A DNA stretch of 64,000 bases. It comes from Anaerolineales bacterium. GTDB taxonomy: Bacteria > Chloroflexota > Anaerolineae > 4572-78 > J111. Below are positions 1 to 8,880 of this stretch, in pieces; the first letter of the stretch is position 1, and every line of letters starts with the position of its first letter. Under the pieces are notes generated by a model. The model was given only the letters and a program-made list of their open reading frames with translations, was not told where the DNA came from and did no database searches. Location of the stretch: assembly GCA_020634935.1 (NCBI GenBank), contig JACKAT010000022.1, forward strand, positions 16,680 to 80,679, read 5' to 3'. Both the position numbers and the translations under genes were made by a program.

Positions 1-2609
1 CGGTGCTGGGTTGGAAGGAATATGAGCTGGAAGTCATGCGCGACCGGGCCGACAATTTTGTGGTGGTCTGCTCCATCGAGAATCTTGATGCGATGGGTGT
101 CCACACCGGCGACAGTATCACCGTCGCGCCGGCCCAAACCTTGACCGACAAAGAGTACCAGCGCCTGCGCGACGCCGCTCGCGCCGTGCTCAATGTGGTC
201 GGTGTAGAGACTGGGGGCAGTAACGTCCAATTTGCCGTCAACCCGGTCGACGGCGAAGTGCTCATCATCGAGATGAACCCACGCGTCAGCCGCTCGTCGG
301 CGTTGGCGTCCAAGGCCACTGGCTTCCCCATCGCCAAGATGGCCGCGCTGCTGGCCGTCGGCTACACCCTCGATGAAATCCCCAACGATATCACCCGTGA
401 AACGCCGGCCAGCTTCGAGCCAAGCCTCGATTACGTCGTTGTTAAGCTGCCGCGCTGGGCTTTTGAAAAATTCCCCGGCGTTGATCCGACCCTTGGACCG
501 CAAATGAAAAGCGTCGGCGAGGCGATGTCGATTGGCCGTACCTTTAAAGAGGCCTTGGGCAAAGGGCTGCGGAGTTTGGAAATTGGGGATTGGAGACTGG
601 AGATTGGAGACTGGAGATCGGAGATTGAGAAACTGAGGACTCCGACGCGAGAGCGGTTATTCCAGACGCTGGCTTGTCTCCACGTCGGCGCGCCGCAAGA
701 GGCGATTATTGAGGCGACGTGGTACGATCCGTGGTTTGTCGATCAGTTGGCTCAGATAGTAGAAATGGAACAGGCGGTCGCTGAATATTCGCTCGACACG
801 CTGCCGGTTGAACTGCTGCGTCAGGCTAAGCGGTTTGGCTTGTCGGATGAGACGATCGCCGGGTTGCTATCCCCCTCCTCTATCCCCCCCGATGGAGGGG
901 AGGTAAGGGGGGGTAATTTGGTCCGTCAAAAACGGCTGGAACACGGTATCCACCCGGCTTACCTCCGCGTCGATACCTGTGCAGCGGAGTTTGAGGCCTT
1001 TACGCCCTATCTATATTCAGCGTATGAATCCCAATCGGAAGCGAACCCAACGGATCGTAAGAAAGTGATGATTTTGGGCGGCGGGCCAAACCGGATCGGA
1101 CAGGGGATTGAGTTCGATTACTGCTGCGTTCACGCCTGTTTTGCGCTAAGCGAAGCGGGCTACGAAACGATCATGGTTAACTGCAACCCGGAAACCGTCA
1201 GCACCGATTACGACACCGCCGACCGCCTTTACTTCGAGCCGCTAACCCTGGAAGATGTGCTGAACATCGTCGATGAGGAACAGCCGGATGGGGTCATTGT
1301 CCAGTTTGGCGGTCAAACGCCGCTCAATCTGGCCGAAGGGCTGGCTGCCGCAGGGGTGCCAATCTGGGGGACATCGCCGGAAGCGATTGCGATGGCCGAG
1401 GATCGTGAGCAGTTTGAGCGGCTGCTGGATAAGTTAGGCATCGACCGCCCGCCAAACGGCATCGCCACCAACCTGGCCGAGGCCCGCACCGTCGCCGACC
1501 GTATCGGCTTTCCGCTGCTGGTACGCCCTTCGTTTGTGTTAGGTGGCCGTGCGATGGCGATTGTATACGACGACAGTCAATTTGAAAACTATGTGACCGA
1601 GGCCATCGCCGCCGCGCCTGGCCGGCCCATTTTGCTCGATCATTATCTTGAAGATGCGTTTGAAGTCGATGTCGATGCTGTCAGCGATGGGCAGCAAGTG
1701 GTTATCGGCGGGATTATGCAGCATATCGAGGAGGCCGGCATCCACAGCGGCGACAGCGCCTGCGTTTTGCCGCCGTACAAAATCAGCGCCTACCATCAGA
1801 GCATCATTCGCGATTACACCGAACGGTTGGGCCAGGCGCTGAATGTACGCGGGCTGTTGAACGTGCAGTATGCCATTAAAGATGATATTGTTTACGTTTT
1901 GGAAGTCAATCCGAGAGCCAGTCGCACCGTGCCATTTGTTAGTAAAGCCACTAACACGCCATTGGCTAAAATTGCGGCGCGGGTGATGGCCGGTGAACTG
2001 CTGGAGCAAATTGGGTTCACCGAGCAGCCGGAGTTAACCGGTTTCTTTGTCAAAGAAGCGGTGCTGCCTTTTCGCAAATTTATGGGCGTCGATGCGGCCT
2101 TGGGGCCGGAGATGCGTTCGACCGGCGAGGTGATGGGCCATGCCGCTCGCTTTGGGGCGGCCTTTGCCAAAGCGGAGTTGGCTGCGGGTGACCGGCTGCC
2201 CAGACCCGGTGATGGTAAAGTGTTTATCACGGTCAATGATTTCGACAAGAGCGCTGCGTTGAAAATCGGGCGCGATCTGGCCGGGTTGGGTTTTGAGCTG
2301 GTCGCCACCCAGGGAACCGCCGCTATGCTGCGCCGCGTTGGGGTCGAGGTGCAGGCCGTCAACAAATACAGCGAGGGCGACCCGATCATTATCGAGATGA
2401 TGCAGACCGGCAAAATCGCCCTGATCATCAACACGCCATTGGGCGGCACCTCCTACCTTGATGGGCAGCGCCTCCGCACCGAAGCGACTCGGTTGGGCAT
2501 CCCCCTTGTTACCACCCTAACGGCGGCCCAGGCTGCTGTCAACGGCATTAAAGTGCTGTCGCAGGAGTCGTTGCAAGTTCGTAGTTTGCAAGATTTACAT
2601 AAAATTTAA
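1..2609 (+). CDS. carB: Carbamoyl-phosphate synthase large subunit, 5'-truncated by window edge
   Basis: CarB makes carbamoyl phosphate from bicarbonate, ATP and glutamine-derived ammonia for arginine and pyrimidine synthesis. The open frame runs from the window edge (868 visible residues, first full codon at base 3); compared with the usual 1,070 or so residues, about 210 N-terminal residues lie upstream. Visible are the end of the first ATP-grasp half ([38 protein letters not shown]), the second ATP-grasp half from about residue 354 ([44 protein letters not shown]) and a C-terminal MGS-like allosteric domain from about residue 738. The oligomerization region between the halves is odd: residues near 191-205 ([13 protein letters not shown]) and 290-305 ([13 protein letters not shown]) are encoded by repetitive DNA also seen between genes. 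The GTG at base 3 is an internal Val codon, not the start. Confidence 0.97.
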   Translation, partial: VLGWKEYELEVMRDRADNFVVVCSIENLDAMGVHTGDSITVAPAQTLTDKEYQRLRDAARAVLNVVGVETGGSNVQFAVNPVDGEVLIIEMNPRVSRSSALASKATGFPIAKMAALLAVGYTLDEIPNDITRETPASFEPSLDYVVVKLPRWAFEKFPGVDPTLGPQMKSVGEAMSIGRTFKEALGKGLRSLEIGDWRLEIGDWRSEIEKLRTPTRERLFQTLACLHVGAPQEAIIEATWYDPWFVDQLAQIVEMEQAVAEYSLDTLPVELLRQAKRFGLSDETIAGLLSPSSIPPDGGEVRGGNLVRQKRLEHGIHPAYLRVDTCAAEFEAFTPYLYSAYESQSEANPTDRKKVMILGGGPNRIGQGIEFDYCCVHACFALSEAGYETIMVNCNPETVSTDYDTADRLYFEPLTLEDVLNIVDEEQPDGVIVQFGGQTPLNLAEGLAAAGVPIWGTSPEAIAMAEDREQFERLLDKLGIDRPPNGIATNLAEARTVADRIGFPLLVRPSFVLGGRAMAIVYDDSQFENYVTEAIAAAPGRPILLDHYLEDAFEVDVDAVSDGQQVVIGGIMQHIEEAGIHSGDSACVLPPYKISAYHQSIIRDYTERLGQALNVRGLLNVQYAIKDDIVYVLEVNPRASRTVPFVSKATNTPLAKIAARVMAGELLEQIGFTEQPELTGFFVKEAVLPFRKFMGVDAALGPEMRSTGEVMGHAARFGAAFAKAELAAGDRLPRPGDGKVFITVNDFDKSAALKIGRDLAGLGFELVATQGTAAMLRRVGVEVQAVNKYSEGDPIIIEMMQTGKIALIINTPLGGTSYLDGQRLRTEATRLGIPLVTTLTAAQAAVNGIKVLSQESLQVRSLQDLHKI
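571..640. repeat. In-frame 14-bp tandem repeat inside carB (GGAGATTGGAGACT family)
   Basis: Two and a half copies of a 14-bp unit (core TTGGAGACTGG at 590 and 604) encode LEIGDW repeats. The same word, on the other strand (CCAGTCTCCAATCTC), occurs in the intergenic repeat near 15598-15613, and related GGAGATTAGG/CCCCATCTCC tracts occur at 2614-2700, 36324-36356 and 50848-51050. It falls at the variable start of the CarB oligomerization region. Confidence 0.75.
868..918. repeat. In-frame C-run/G-run palindrome inside carB
   Basis: A tract of CCCCCTCCTCTATCCCCCC followed by GGAGGGGAGGTAAGGGGGGG forms an imperfect palindrome. It encodes [16 protein letters not shown] where the E. coli protein has a short ordinary linker before [16 protein letters not shown] similar tract is intergenic at 56039-56104, so this looks like a dispersed element tolerated in frame. 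Confidence 0.7.
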
Positions 2610-2613
2610 TTTT

Positions 2614-2700
2614 TTGGAGATTAAGGGATTGGAGATGAGGCGATTTGTAAGCGATAATTAACCTCATCTCCCCATCTCTCTATCTCCCCATTACCAAAAG
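2614..2700. repeat. GGAGAT-family inverted repeat downstream of carB
   Basis: GGAGATGAGG (2631-2640) pairs with CCTCATCTCC (2662-2671) around a 21-base loop, with further GGAGATT and CCCATCTC words outside. It sits between the carB stop and the next start and could act as a transcript-end hairpin, but it has no clean T-run. It belongs to the same word family as the carB insert. Confidence 0.6.
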
Positions 2701-2710
2701 GAGATCAACG

Positions 2711-3604
2711 ATGACGCTTTTTGGAGGAATTGAAGCTGGCGGAACCAAGTTTGTATGCGCCATTGGCACCGGACCGGACGATTTACGCAATGAAATTCGA
2801 TTTCCAACGACCACCCCTGCGGAAACTATCGGGCAGGCGGTGGCCTACTTTAAAGAACAGGCGGCTAATGAGCCGCTCGACGCCATCGGCATTGCCTCGT
2901 TTGGGCCGGTCGATCCCGATCCTAAATCGGCTACTTGGGGCTACATCACCACTACACCCAAACCCCACTGGCACAATACCGAGTTTGCTACCGTTCTTCA
3001 GCGTGAGTTAAATGTGCCGGTCGGCTTCGATACCGATGTCAACGGCGCCGCATTGGGTGAGAACCGTTGGGGCGCGGCCCAATGGCTGGACAATTTTATC
3101 TACTTGACCATCGGAACCGGTATCGGCGGTGGGGCGGTGGTCAATGGCCAACTCGTTCACGGCCTGCTCCACCCGGAAATGGGGCACTTCCTTTTGCCGC
3201 CACGGGACGACGACCCCTCGCCGGACGGCTTTTGTCCCTATCACGGTCACTGTTTCGAGGGCATGGCCAACGGTCCGGCCATCGAGAAACGGTGGGGTCA
3301 AAAGGCCGAAACGCTGGCCGAAGATCATCCCGCCTGGGAATTGGAAGCTCACTATCTGGCCGTCGGCCTGGAAAACCTGATCTGCGTCTATTCGCCACAG
3401 CGTATTATTATGGGTGGCGGCGTGATGGAGCAGAAACAGGTCTTTCCGATGCTGCGCCAGAAGGTCATTGAGCTGCTCAATGGCTATGTGCAGTCGCCGG
3501 CAATTTTAGAAGAAATAGACCGCTACATTGTGCCGCCGGGGTTGGGCAACAAAGCCGGTATTTTGGGGGCTATTGCCCTGGCTCAAAGACAGGCCGGAGT
3601 CTAA
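2711..3604 (+). CDS. ROK-family sugar kinase, fructokinase-like
   Basis: Predicted cytoplasmic ATP-dependent hexose kinase, most like bacterial ROK fructokinases. The N-terminus has the phosphate-binding motif [11 protein letters not shown] (residues 6-16). The middle has [15 protein letters not shown] and the zinc-binding ROK signature HPEMGHF followed by [17 protein letters not shown] (about residues 155-195), the spaced form typical of the fructokinase subgroup. At 297 residues it has the usual length. The ATG at 2711 follows AGGAGATCAACG, a good ribosome site. The next gene starts 6 bp after its stop, so the two are probably co-transcribed. The sugar specificity is inferred from the zinc-motif subtype and cannot be proven here. 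Confidence 0.88.
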   Translation: MTLFGGIEAGGTKFVCAIGTGPDDLRNEIRFPTTTPAETIGQAVAYFKEQAANEPLDAIGIASFGPVDPDPKSATWGYITTTPKPHWHNTEFATVLQRELNVPVGFDTDVNGAALGENRWGAAQWLDNFIYLTIGTGIGGGAVVNGQLVHGLLHPEMGHFLLPPRDDDPSPDGFCPYHGHCFEGMANGPAIEKRWGQKAETLAEDHPAWELEAHYLAVGLENLICVYSPQRIIMGGGVMEQKQVFPMLRQKVIELLNGYVQSPAILEEIDRYIVPPGLGNKAGILGAIALAQRQAGV

Positions 3605-3610
3605 CCGCCG

Positions 3611-4888
3611 ATGAAAACGGTTCCCTTTTGGAAAGACGATGTTTCACACCCGGCTAAGCTGCCGAGCCACGTCCCGCCCCGCGAGGTCGATGTAGCCATT
3701 GTCGGCGGCGGTTACACCGGTCTCCACGCCGCGCTCCGGCTGGCGAAACAGGGCGTGAGCGTGGCGGTGCTGGAACAGGGCCAGATCGGCAATGGAGCCA
3801 GCGCTGTAAATGGGGGACAGGTTGCGCCGGGCCTGAAACTGCCTATCCGAAAAATTTTCCAGAAATACGGGCCGGAGTTAGGACGACAACTGTGGGATGG
3901 TTCGATTGCGGCAGTGGAACATCTGGAACAGACCCTCGCCGCCGAACAGATTAGCTGTGACTACACCGGCAAGGGCGGTCTGGCCCTGGCTTATCGCCCC
4001 TCTCATTACGAGGCGATGGTTAAAGATGCCGAATGGCTGGTCCGCGAACTGGATTTTCACCATATCGAAGTGGTATCCCGGGAACGGCTGCATGAGGAAG
4101 TTGGCTCAGATGTCTATTATGGCGGGCTGCTCGAGCGGATGGGGGGCGGGCTGCATCCGGCTAAATATGTGTATGGGCTGGCTCAGGCGGCGGCGCGGGC
4201 AGGGGCTTGTATCTCGGAGAACACTAAAGCTCTCAAAATCAGTCGCAGCGCCGGTAACGACGGTTTCCAGGTCACGACGGGGCGAGGCGTGATCAAAGCC
4301 GGTCAGGTGCTAGTGGCTACCAACGGTTACACCGGCGATTTGGTCAAAGCCATTCAGCGCCGTATCTTCACCGTGGGCAGCTACATGATCACCACCGCGC
4401 CGCTGTCGCCCTCGATGCAGCGCGAACTTAGCCCCAAAAATCGGGTGATGTATGATACGAAGTGGTTTCTCAACTACTTCCGCCTGACACCCGACGGTCG
4501 CATGTCGATGGGCGGCCGTAATAACCTCTCGTCGGGTCTGGATTTGATCGAGAGCGCCAGAAACCTGGGCGAGGCGTTGGTCAGGATTTTTCCCCAACTC
4601 AAAGGAGTACCCATCACCCACTCCTGGACCGGGCAGTTGGGTCTCACCTTCAATGTCATGCCCTACATCGGCCAAGTCGACGGCATCTACCACGCCTTTG
4701 GGTATGCCGGACATGGCGTGGCTCTATCGGGCTATCTGGGTAAAGAGGTCGCCGATCTGATGTCGAGGCAGTCAACGGACAGCCCCTTCACCCGCATTTC
4801 GCCGGAGACCTCGGTTTTTTACCACGGACACGCCTGGTTTTTGCCGGTCGTAGCCAGTTATTATCGATTTTTGGATATGGTGTCGTGA
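3611..4888 (+). CDS. FAD-dependent oxidoreductase, DAO family (PuuB-like)
   Basis: A 425-residue flavoprotein of the D-amino-acid oxidase/glycine oxidase fold. The Rossmann motif VDVAIVGGGYTGLHAALRL (about residues 26-44) binds FAD, followed by an acidic strand end (VLEQ) and NGASAVNGGQVAPG, which resembles the ASGRNGGQ segment of gamma-glutamylputrescine oxidases. The C-terminal half has GQLGLTFNVMPYIG and HAFGYAGHGVALSGYLGKEVADL, the second FAD-contacting segment. It probably oxidizes an amine or amino acid with release of ammonia; the substrate is unknown. It follows the ROK kinase by 6 bp with only a weak ribosome site. It is complete in length and shows no broken motif. Confidence 0.85.
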   Translation: MKTVPFWKDDVSHPAKLPSHVPPREVDVAIVGGGYTGLHAALRLAKQGVSVAVLEQGQIGNGASAVNGGQVAPGLKLPIRKIFQKYGPELGRQLWDGSIAAVEHLEQTLAAEQISCDYTGKGGLALAYRPSHYEAMVKDAEWLVRELDFHHIEVVSRERLHEEVGSDVYYGGLLERMGGGLHPAKYVYGLAQAAARAGACISENTKALKISRSAGNDGFQVTTGRGVIKAGQVLVATNGYTGDLVKAIQRRIFTVGSYMITTAPLSPSMQRELSPKNRVMYDTKWFLNYFRLTPDGRMSMGGRNNLSSGLDLIESARNLGEALVRIFPQLKGVPITHSWTGQLGLTFNVMPYIGQVDGIYHAFGYAGHGVALSGYLGKEVADLMSRQSTDSPFTRISPETSVFYHGHAWFLPVVASYYRFLDMVS

Positions 4889-4909
4889 ACAAAAGAGTTC
4901 ATTTTATTG

Positions 4910-5075
4910 CTTTATTGAAATTTTTGTAGGGGTCAAATTGATGTTGCACCGATCAAACAACAACGGATTGGGGAAATAAACGGATAAGACGAGTAAAATC
5001 CGCTCCTTTCGTCAATCCGTTGTTGTCTATTTTTGGCCGTATGTCGTTGACCACTACACTTTATTGAAATTTTTG
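4910..5075. repeat. Palindromic element flanked by 17-bp direct repeats
   Basis: CTTTATTGAAATTTTTG occurs at 4910-4926 and again exactly at 5059-5075. Between them CAACAACGGATTG (4958-4970) is the inverted complement of CAATCCGTTGTTG (5013-5025). The layout resembles a small inserted hairpin element between direct repeats. The hairpin lies 70 bp after the oxidoreductase stop and could also end its transcript. Confidence 0.6.
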
Positions 5076-5633
5076 AGAAAAATTAAGACTATAGCTTGAA
5101 GCGTTTGGGTTTTTCGGTAAATAGTTCATATAGAACTATTGAGTGTATTCCGTCTCAGACAACGCCCCCCTTATAGTGAAATTGTCGATTCACATCAACG
5201 ATCACATGAAAAGCCGCCAGCAACCAATCTGATCGTGGCGGCTAGATATCATCCTCTTATCACAAAATTGCCATCAATCTGCTATCATCTTGCCAACCAA
5301 ATAACAATTTAGCTTACAAGGCGAGTAATAAAATAGAGATAGAACTTCTAAGAGACCCTAAGAAATTGGGCAGAGGTTCTTTAGTGTCTTGTAAATAGTT
5401 AACCCGGTTGCCACCTTGCCGGCTAATGGGATGAAAAACCAACTCTTATGCCCGTAATGTTGGATATAAAGAGATGGCATAAGACGCATGAGGTCTTACA
5501 TTAGCCGCTCGCCTGTCTCCTAGGTTGAGTACAAAGACGGCAGCTTGAGTTAATTAACCGGAGGTTTTAGTATATCAAATCCCGTTTGGGGGCGGCTAAA
5601 ACCTCAAACAGGTAGTTTTCGTAAAGTGGACCA
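5076..5633. other. Non-coding gap, no recognised gene
   Basis: No supported coding frame or tRNA. GAGGTTTTAG (about 5562-5571) pairs with CTAAAACCTC (about 5596-5605) around a C/G-rich loop. The stretch has several short inverted words but no RNA family that I can name. It precedes a signalling cluster and may hold that cluster's promoter. Confidence 0.4.
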
Positions 5634-5758
5634 AACTAGTACATCACGGCGTAAGTAACTGGATAGTTCGTAGTAACCGCTTTAGCGGTGCTGTCGAAAG
5701 AAACGGCTAAAGCCATTACTACGAACTGGGGAGCTATTTATGCCTCAGTGTACTAGTT
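5634..5758. repeat. Nested palindrome carrying a TTCGTAGTAA-family repeat
   Basis: The outer arms AACTAGTACA (5634-5643) and TGTACTAGTT (5749-5758) are exact inverted complements. Inside, AGTTCGTAGTAA (5665 on) pairs with TTACTACGAACT (5716-5727) around CCGCTTTAGCGG and CGGCTAAAGCC words. Related TTCGTAG...CTACGAA copies occur at 38884-38920 and 48328-48377. The element ends 16 bp before the start of the GAF kinase gene, so it may affect the leader of that mRNA. Confidence 0.7.
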
Positions 5759-5774
5759 AAACAGGCAGCGTTAG

Positions 5775-7013
5775 ATGGACAACTGTGAACATTTAAATCA
5801 TCATCCTAAAGCCTATCTCGATGCCCTTTATCGGGCCAGCCGCATCATTGTTGAACCTGATCTGGACAGCACCAAGGTCCTCCAAGCGATTTTAGAGCAA
5901 GCTGTTATGGCCACAAAAGCTCAAATCGGGGTGATCCACCTGGTTAAGGGCCAGTATTTGAAACTGGCGGCAATTTGCCCACCGACGCAGCGAGAGCCGC
6001 TAAAAGAACCGCTAGATCACATTACAGTAACCGGTTCCACCTTGGCGGCAAAGGCAGTCCAAGAAAAATGCCATCAGTTGATTAGCGATGTCACCCGGCT
6101 GCCTGATCATATCAAGCCTCTATTACCAACAGGGGCGGAACTGGCTGTTTTATTCCATAGGCAAGAGCACTATATCGGGGTCTTGAGCTTAGGCCATCAA
6201 GAGATAAATGGAGTGGATCAGGCCGACCAAAAATTTGTAATGATCTTGAGCCAAATGATCTTGGCGGCTGTCCAGTATGAAGAAACCCGAGATTTTGGCT
6301 ATGCCAGCCAAGCTGTGGCCTGGTTAGGTCTGTTTGGGGCCGAATGGCAGCACACTATTCATCAAAAGACGTTTAGTATCGACATCTACACAGATGATTT
6401 ACGTAACTTGATCACTTCGTCCAATGTGTCAGCCGATTTACTAAAAAAGATCGCCGAGTCTCTCGACGGCATTGAGCGAGTTGTTGATGATCTACGCCGC
6501 ATCCAATTTACCAGTTCGGTCCCCTTAGAAGCCCCTGATAAGACCGGAGGCGATACCCGCATCGATGATGAATTAAAAATAATGGTCGCCCGTTGGGCCA
6601 GTAATCGTCACGATATAGAGTGTACGTTTGAATTGAACTGCCCTACGGTTAGAGTCAATATTCCTGCCCAATGGCTGAAAGTGGCAATGGAGAAACTGGT
6701 TAACAACGCTCTGAAAGCAATGCCGAAGGGGGGGCGGCTAACCGTGGCCACGCAGCAAATCGATGAGTTAGTGCATATTACCATTACGGATACCGGTCAG
6801 CGAGGTATTCCTGATTTTGCTTTAGCTAATTTTCTTAAGAGACCGGTTAGACGGCCCCAGGGTAATAAAACGCCGGGAACCGGTAAGGGAGTCCTTATCG
6901 CGCGCTTCATAGCTTGTAGCTACAATGGGGACTTAAGCCTGGTCTACACAGTCAAAGGAAAGGGGACTCAATTGCTGATGACATTACCAATAGTAACGGT
7001 ATCTTCAACTTAG
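5775..7013 (+). CDS. GAF-domain histidine-kinase-like ATPase
   Basis: A soluble 412-residue sensor protein. Residues 20-175 look like a GAF domain (EPDLDSTKVLQAILEQAV, then IGVIHLVKG). Residues 185-255 form a helical, DHp-like part with the segment AEWQHTIHQKTFSI, whose His near residue 191 is the best candidate phosphorylation site, although the classic HELRNP box is absent. The C-terminal HATPase_c domain has the N box EKLVNNALKAM (about 306), the G1 box DTGQRGIP (about 338) and a GTGKGVLIAR G2 box (about 369). There is no transmembrane segment, so the signal is probably cytoplasmic. It is 42 bp ahead of a receiver-domain gene and is likely its phosphodonor. The ATG at 5775 has only a weak ribosome site. 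Confidence 0.83.
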   Translation: MDNCEHLNHHPKAYLDALYRASRIIVEPDLDSTKVLQAILEQAVMATKAQIGVIHLVKGQYLKLAAICPPTQREPLKEPLDHITVTGSTLAAKAVQEKCHQLISDVTRLPDHIKPLLPTGAELAVLFHRQEHYIGVLSLGHQEINGVDQADQKFVMILSQMILAAVQYEETRDFGYASQAVAWLGLFGAEWQHTIHQKTFSIDIYTDDLRNLITSSNVSADLLKKIAESLDGIERVVDDLRRIQFTSSVPLEAPDKTGGDTRIDDELKIMVARWASNRHDIECTFELNCPTVRVNIPAQWLKVAMEKLVNNALKAMPKGGRLTVATQQIDELVHITITDTGQRGIPDFALANFLKRPVRRPQGNKTPGTGKGVLIARFIACSYNGDLSLVYTVKGKGTQLLMTLPIVTVSST

Positions 7014-7055
7014 AAGAGTGAATAGAATTTATTTATACAATGGAGGTCAAAAAAA

Positions 7056-8807
7056 ATGACAACAGCAAAAAGTATTTTACTGGTGGATAATGACAACAGC
7101 GTCTTAGACGCACTGGCCTTAAGCTTAGGCCGTCGCGGTTACAAGGTTTCAAAGGCTAATAGCGTGGAGCGTGCCCAGAGTTTATTCAATAAAAATATAT
7201 TTCACTTGGGCATTGTTGACTTGCGGCTGGAAGATGACGGTAAACAAGCCGATACCAGTGGTTTTGATGTGGCCAAAACGTTGGCCCCGCGTATCCCCTG
7301 TATGATATACACGGCTTATGAAGATCGGGAGAATGTTCGGCGAGCGTTTAGTGAAGTCGGGGCTAAAGAGGTGGTAAGTAAAAACAGCCAACACGCGGCT
7401 AGAGAATTGGTCAATGCGGTTGATCATCTGTTCCTGTCAGATGTTAAAGTCAATTTCAACTTGGAGATTGAGGGCGACTTTGACAAGCTGCTCGAATTAG
7501 TGAGACAGATTCAGATACCCGAAGCAGACGAGGAAACGAGTCCGGCTGAGGAAGATATCCGTCAAATTTTGCAAACCCTTTTCTATGATCAAAGTATCGT
7601 CAAAATTGAACTCGAACCTGTTTTCCAGCCAAAACACCCTTCAGAAACACCTATACCACCCCGAAATGACGCTGTTTTAGTAAAAGTTCGCCCTTACTTC
7701 AAATATGGATCGGGTCTGCCTGTGATGGTGAAGTTTGGCGAGTGCAAGAAGGTCGGTCAAGAATATGAGCATTATCGACGTCTTAAACCCTTTTTGGGGG
7801 GACAACAATTAACGGTATTAGAGGGACCAGCTTACTCACGCAAAATTGGGGGACTGATTTATACCTTCATAGGGGCGGGAGAGCAGTTATCACTCCAATC
7901 TTTGCGTGACATTATCTTGACCGACCCACCCGAGAGCATCATTGAGTTGCTAGAGCAGTTTTTTAAGCAGACCTTTGGCCCCATTTTCGCGGATGCCACC
8001 CGAGAGGAGATCGATCTGACGACTAGCTACACGCAACGGCTTGACCTCACGCCGCAAAAGCTCCAAACGGCCGCCGCCTCATTTCGGCCGGAACTTTTGA
8101 CCGATGAAGTTATAACCATCGATGGGTTAAGCGAACCGTTCAAAAATCCCATTAGCTGGATATTATCGGAGACGAATGAATTCAGGCAGTTCGAGGTTTT
8201 CTCTCGAACGTCCTTAATTCACGGCGGTCTTACCAGTCACAATATTTTAGTCGATCAGCTTAAACACTTTTGGTTAACAGACTTTGCCCAGGCGGGCGAG
8301 TTTCATGCGCTGCACGATTTTATTAGCCTGGAAGCCGATATTAAATTCAATCTTTTACCCTTGGATAATCTGGAAGCATTGTTTGAATTCGAGATGATGC
8401 TCCTCTCGCCGACAACTTATGAAGATAATGGGTCAACTATCGCCTTTGAGCGAGAAGAATTAAATAAAGCCGGCCAAATTATTTTGTCCTTACGCCAATT
8501 GGCATCTGATCTAATAAATTTACGCTCCGATATGCGGGCATATTATCAAGCCCTACTATTTTATTCCCTGAATGTGCTCGGCTTACCCTCTGACGGTACG
8601 GAGTTGACAAGCGCTAAGAAGCGTTACGCGCTGCTTTCAGCCGCGCTTCTTTGCGAACGCTTAGAGTCATGGCCAACGTGGCAGCGCTCGACGCCGAAGG
8701 CTGGCGCCAATGTTACGGCTACCCTTTCATCTAAGTCGAAGACAAACGATTCGTCGATTTCAGCAAAAATACAAAAATTTGTGGGGAATATTCTAGGTCA
8801 TAATTAG
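7056..8807 (+). CDS. Response-regulator receiver fused to a degenerate kinase-fold domain (paralogue 1)
   Basis: A 583-residue protein. Residues 1-127 form a receiver domain with ILLVDND, the likely phospho-acceptor Asp55 in GIVDLRL, the Thr in IYTAYED and the Lys in VVSKN, so it looks phosphorylatable. Residues 155-560 resemble the APH/protein-kinase-like fold seen in some bacterial conflict and signalling proteins: an ATP-lobe-like segment (VMVKFGECKKVGQEYEHYRR), then HGGLTSHNILVD (about 389) where active relatives have HGDL, and LTDFAQAG (about 409) in place of DFG. Loss of the catalytic-loop Asp argues for a pseudokinase. The ATG at 7056 follows TGGAGGTCA, a strong ribosome site. The next gene encodes a full-length paralogue. 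The kinase-fold assignment rests on motif order only. Confidence 0.75.
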   Translation: MTTAKSILLVDNDNSVLDALALSLGRRGYKVSKANSVERAQSLFNKNIFHLGIVDLRLEDDGKQADTSGFDVAKTLAPRIPCMIYTAYEDRENVRRAFSEVGAKEVVSKNSQHAARELVNAVDHLFLSDVKVNFNLEIEGDFDKLLELVRQIQIPEADEETSPAEEDIRQILQTLFYDQSIVKIELEPVFQPKHPSETPIPPRNDAVLVKVRPYFKYGSGLPVMVKFGECKKVGQEYEHYRRLKPFLGGQQLTVLEGPAYSRKIGGLIYTFIGAGEQLSLQSLRDIILTDPPESIIELLEQFFKQTFGPIFADATREEIDLTTSYTQRLDLTPQKLQTAAASFRPELLTDEVITIDGLSEPFKNPISWILSETNEFRQFEVFSRTSLIHGGLTSHNILVDQLKHFWLTDFAQAGEFHALHDFISLEADIKFNLLPLDNLEALFEFEMMLLSPTTYEDNGSTIAFEREELNKAGQIILSLRQLASDLINLRSDMRAYYQALLFYSLNVLGLPSDGTELTSAKKRYALLSAALLCERLESWPTWQRSTPKAGANVTATLSSKSKTNDSSISAKIQKFVGNILGHN

Positions 8808-8880
8808 GGAGCCGTTCTCGTTAGGTCGATCAAGCGCCAGACAAAATTAGTTTTATGTTAGATACTTGAGGACGAGCGTT

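Noticed and set aside
3..2609. GTG at base 3 as the real start of carB
   Set aside because: It falls within a conserved internal part (before GWKEYE); the gene starts outside the window.
5076..5633. Riboswitch or structured RNA upstream of the GAF kinase
   Set aside because: Several short stems are present, but no known riboswitch core could be recognised.
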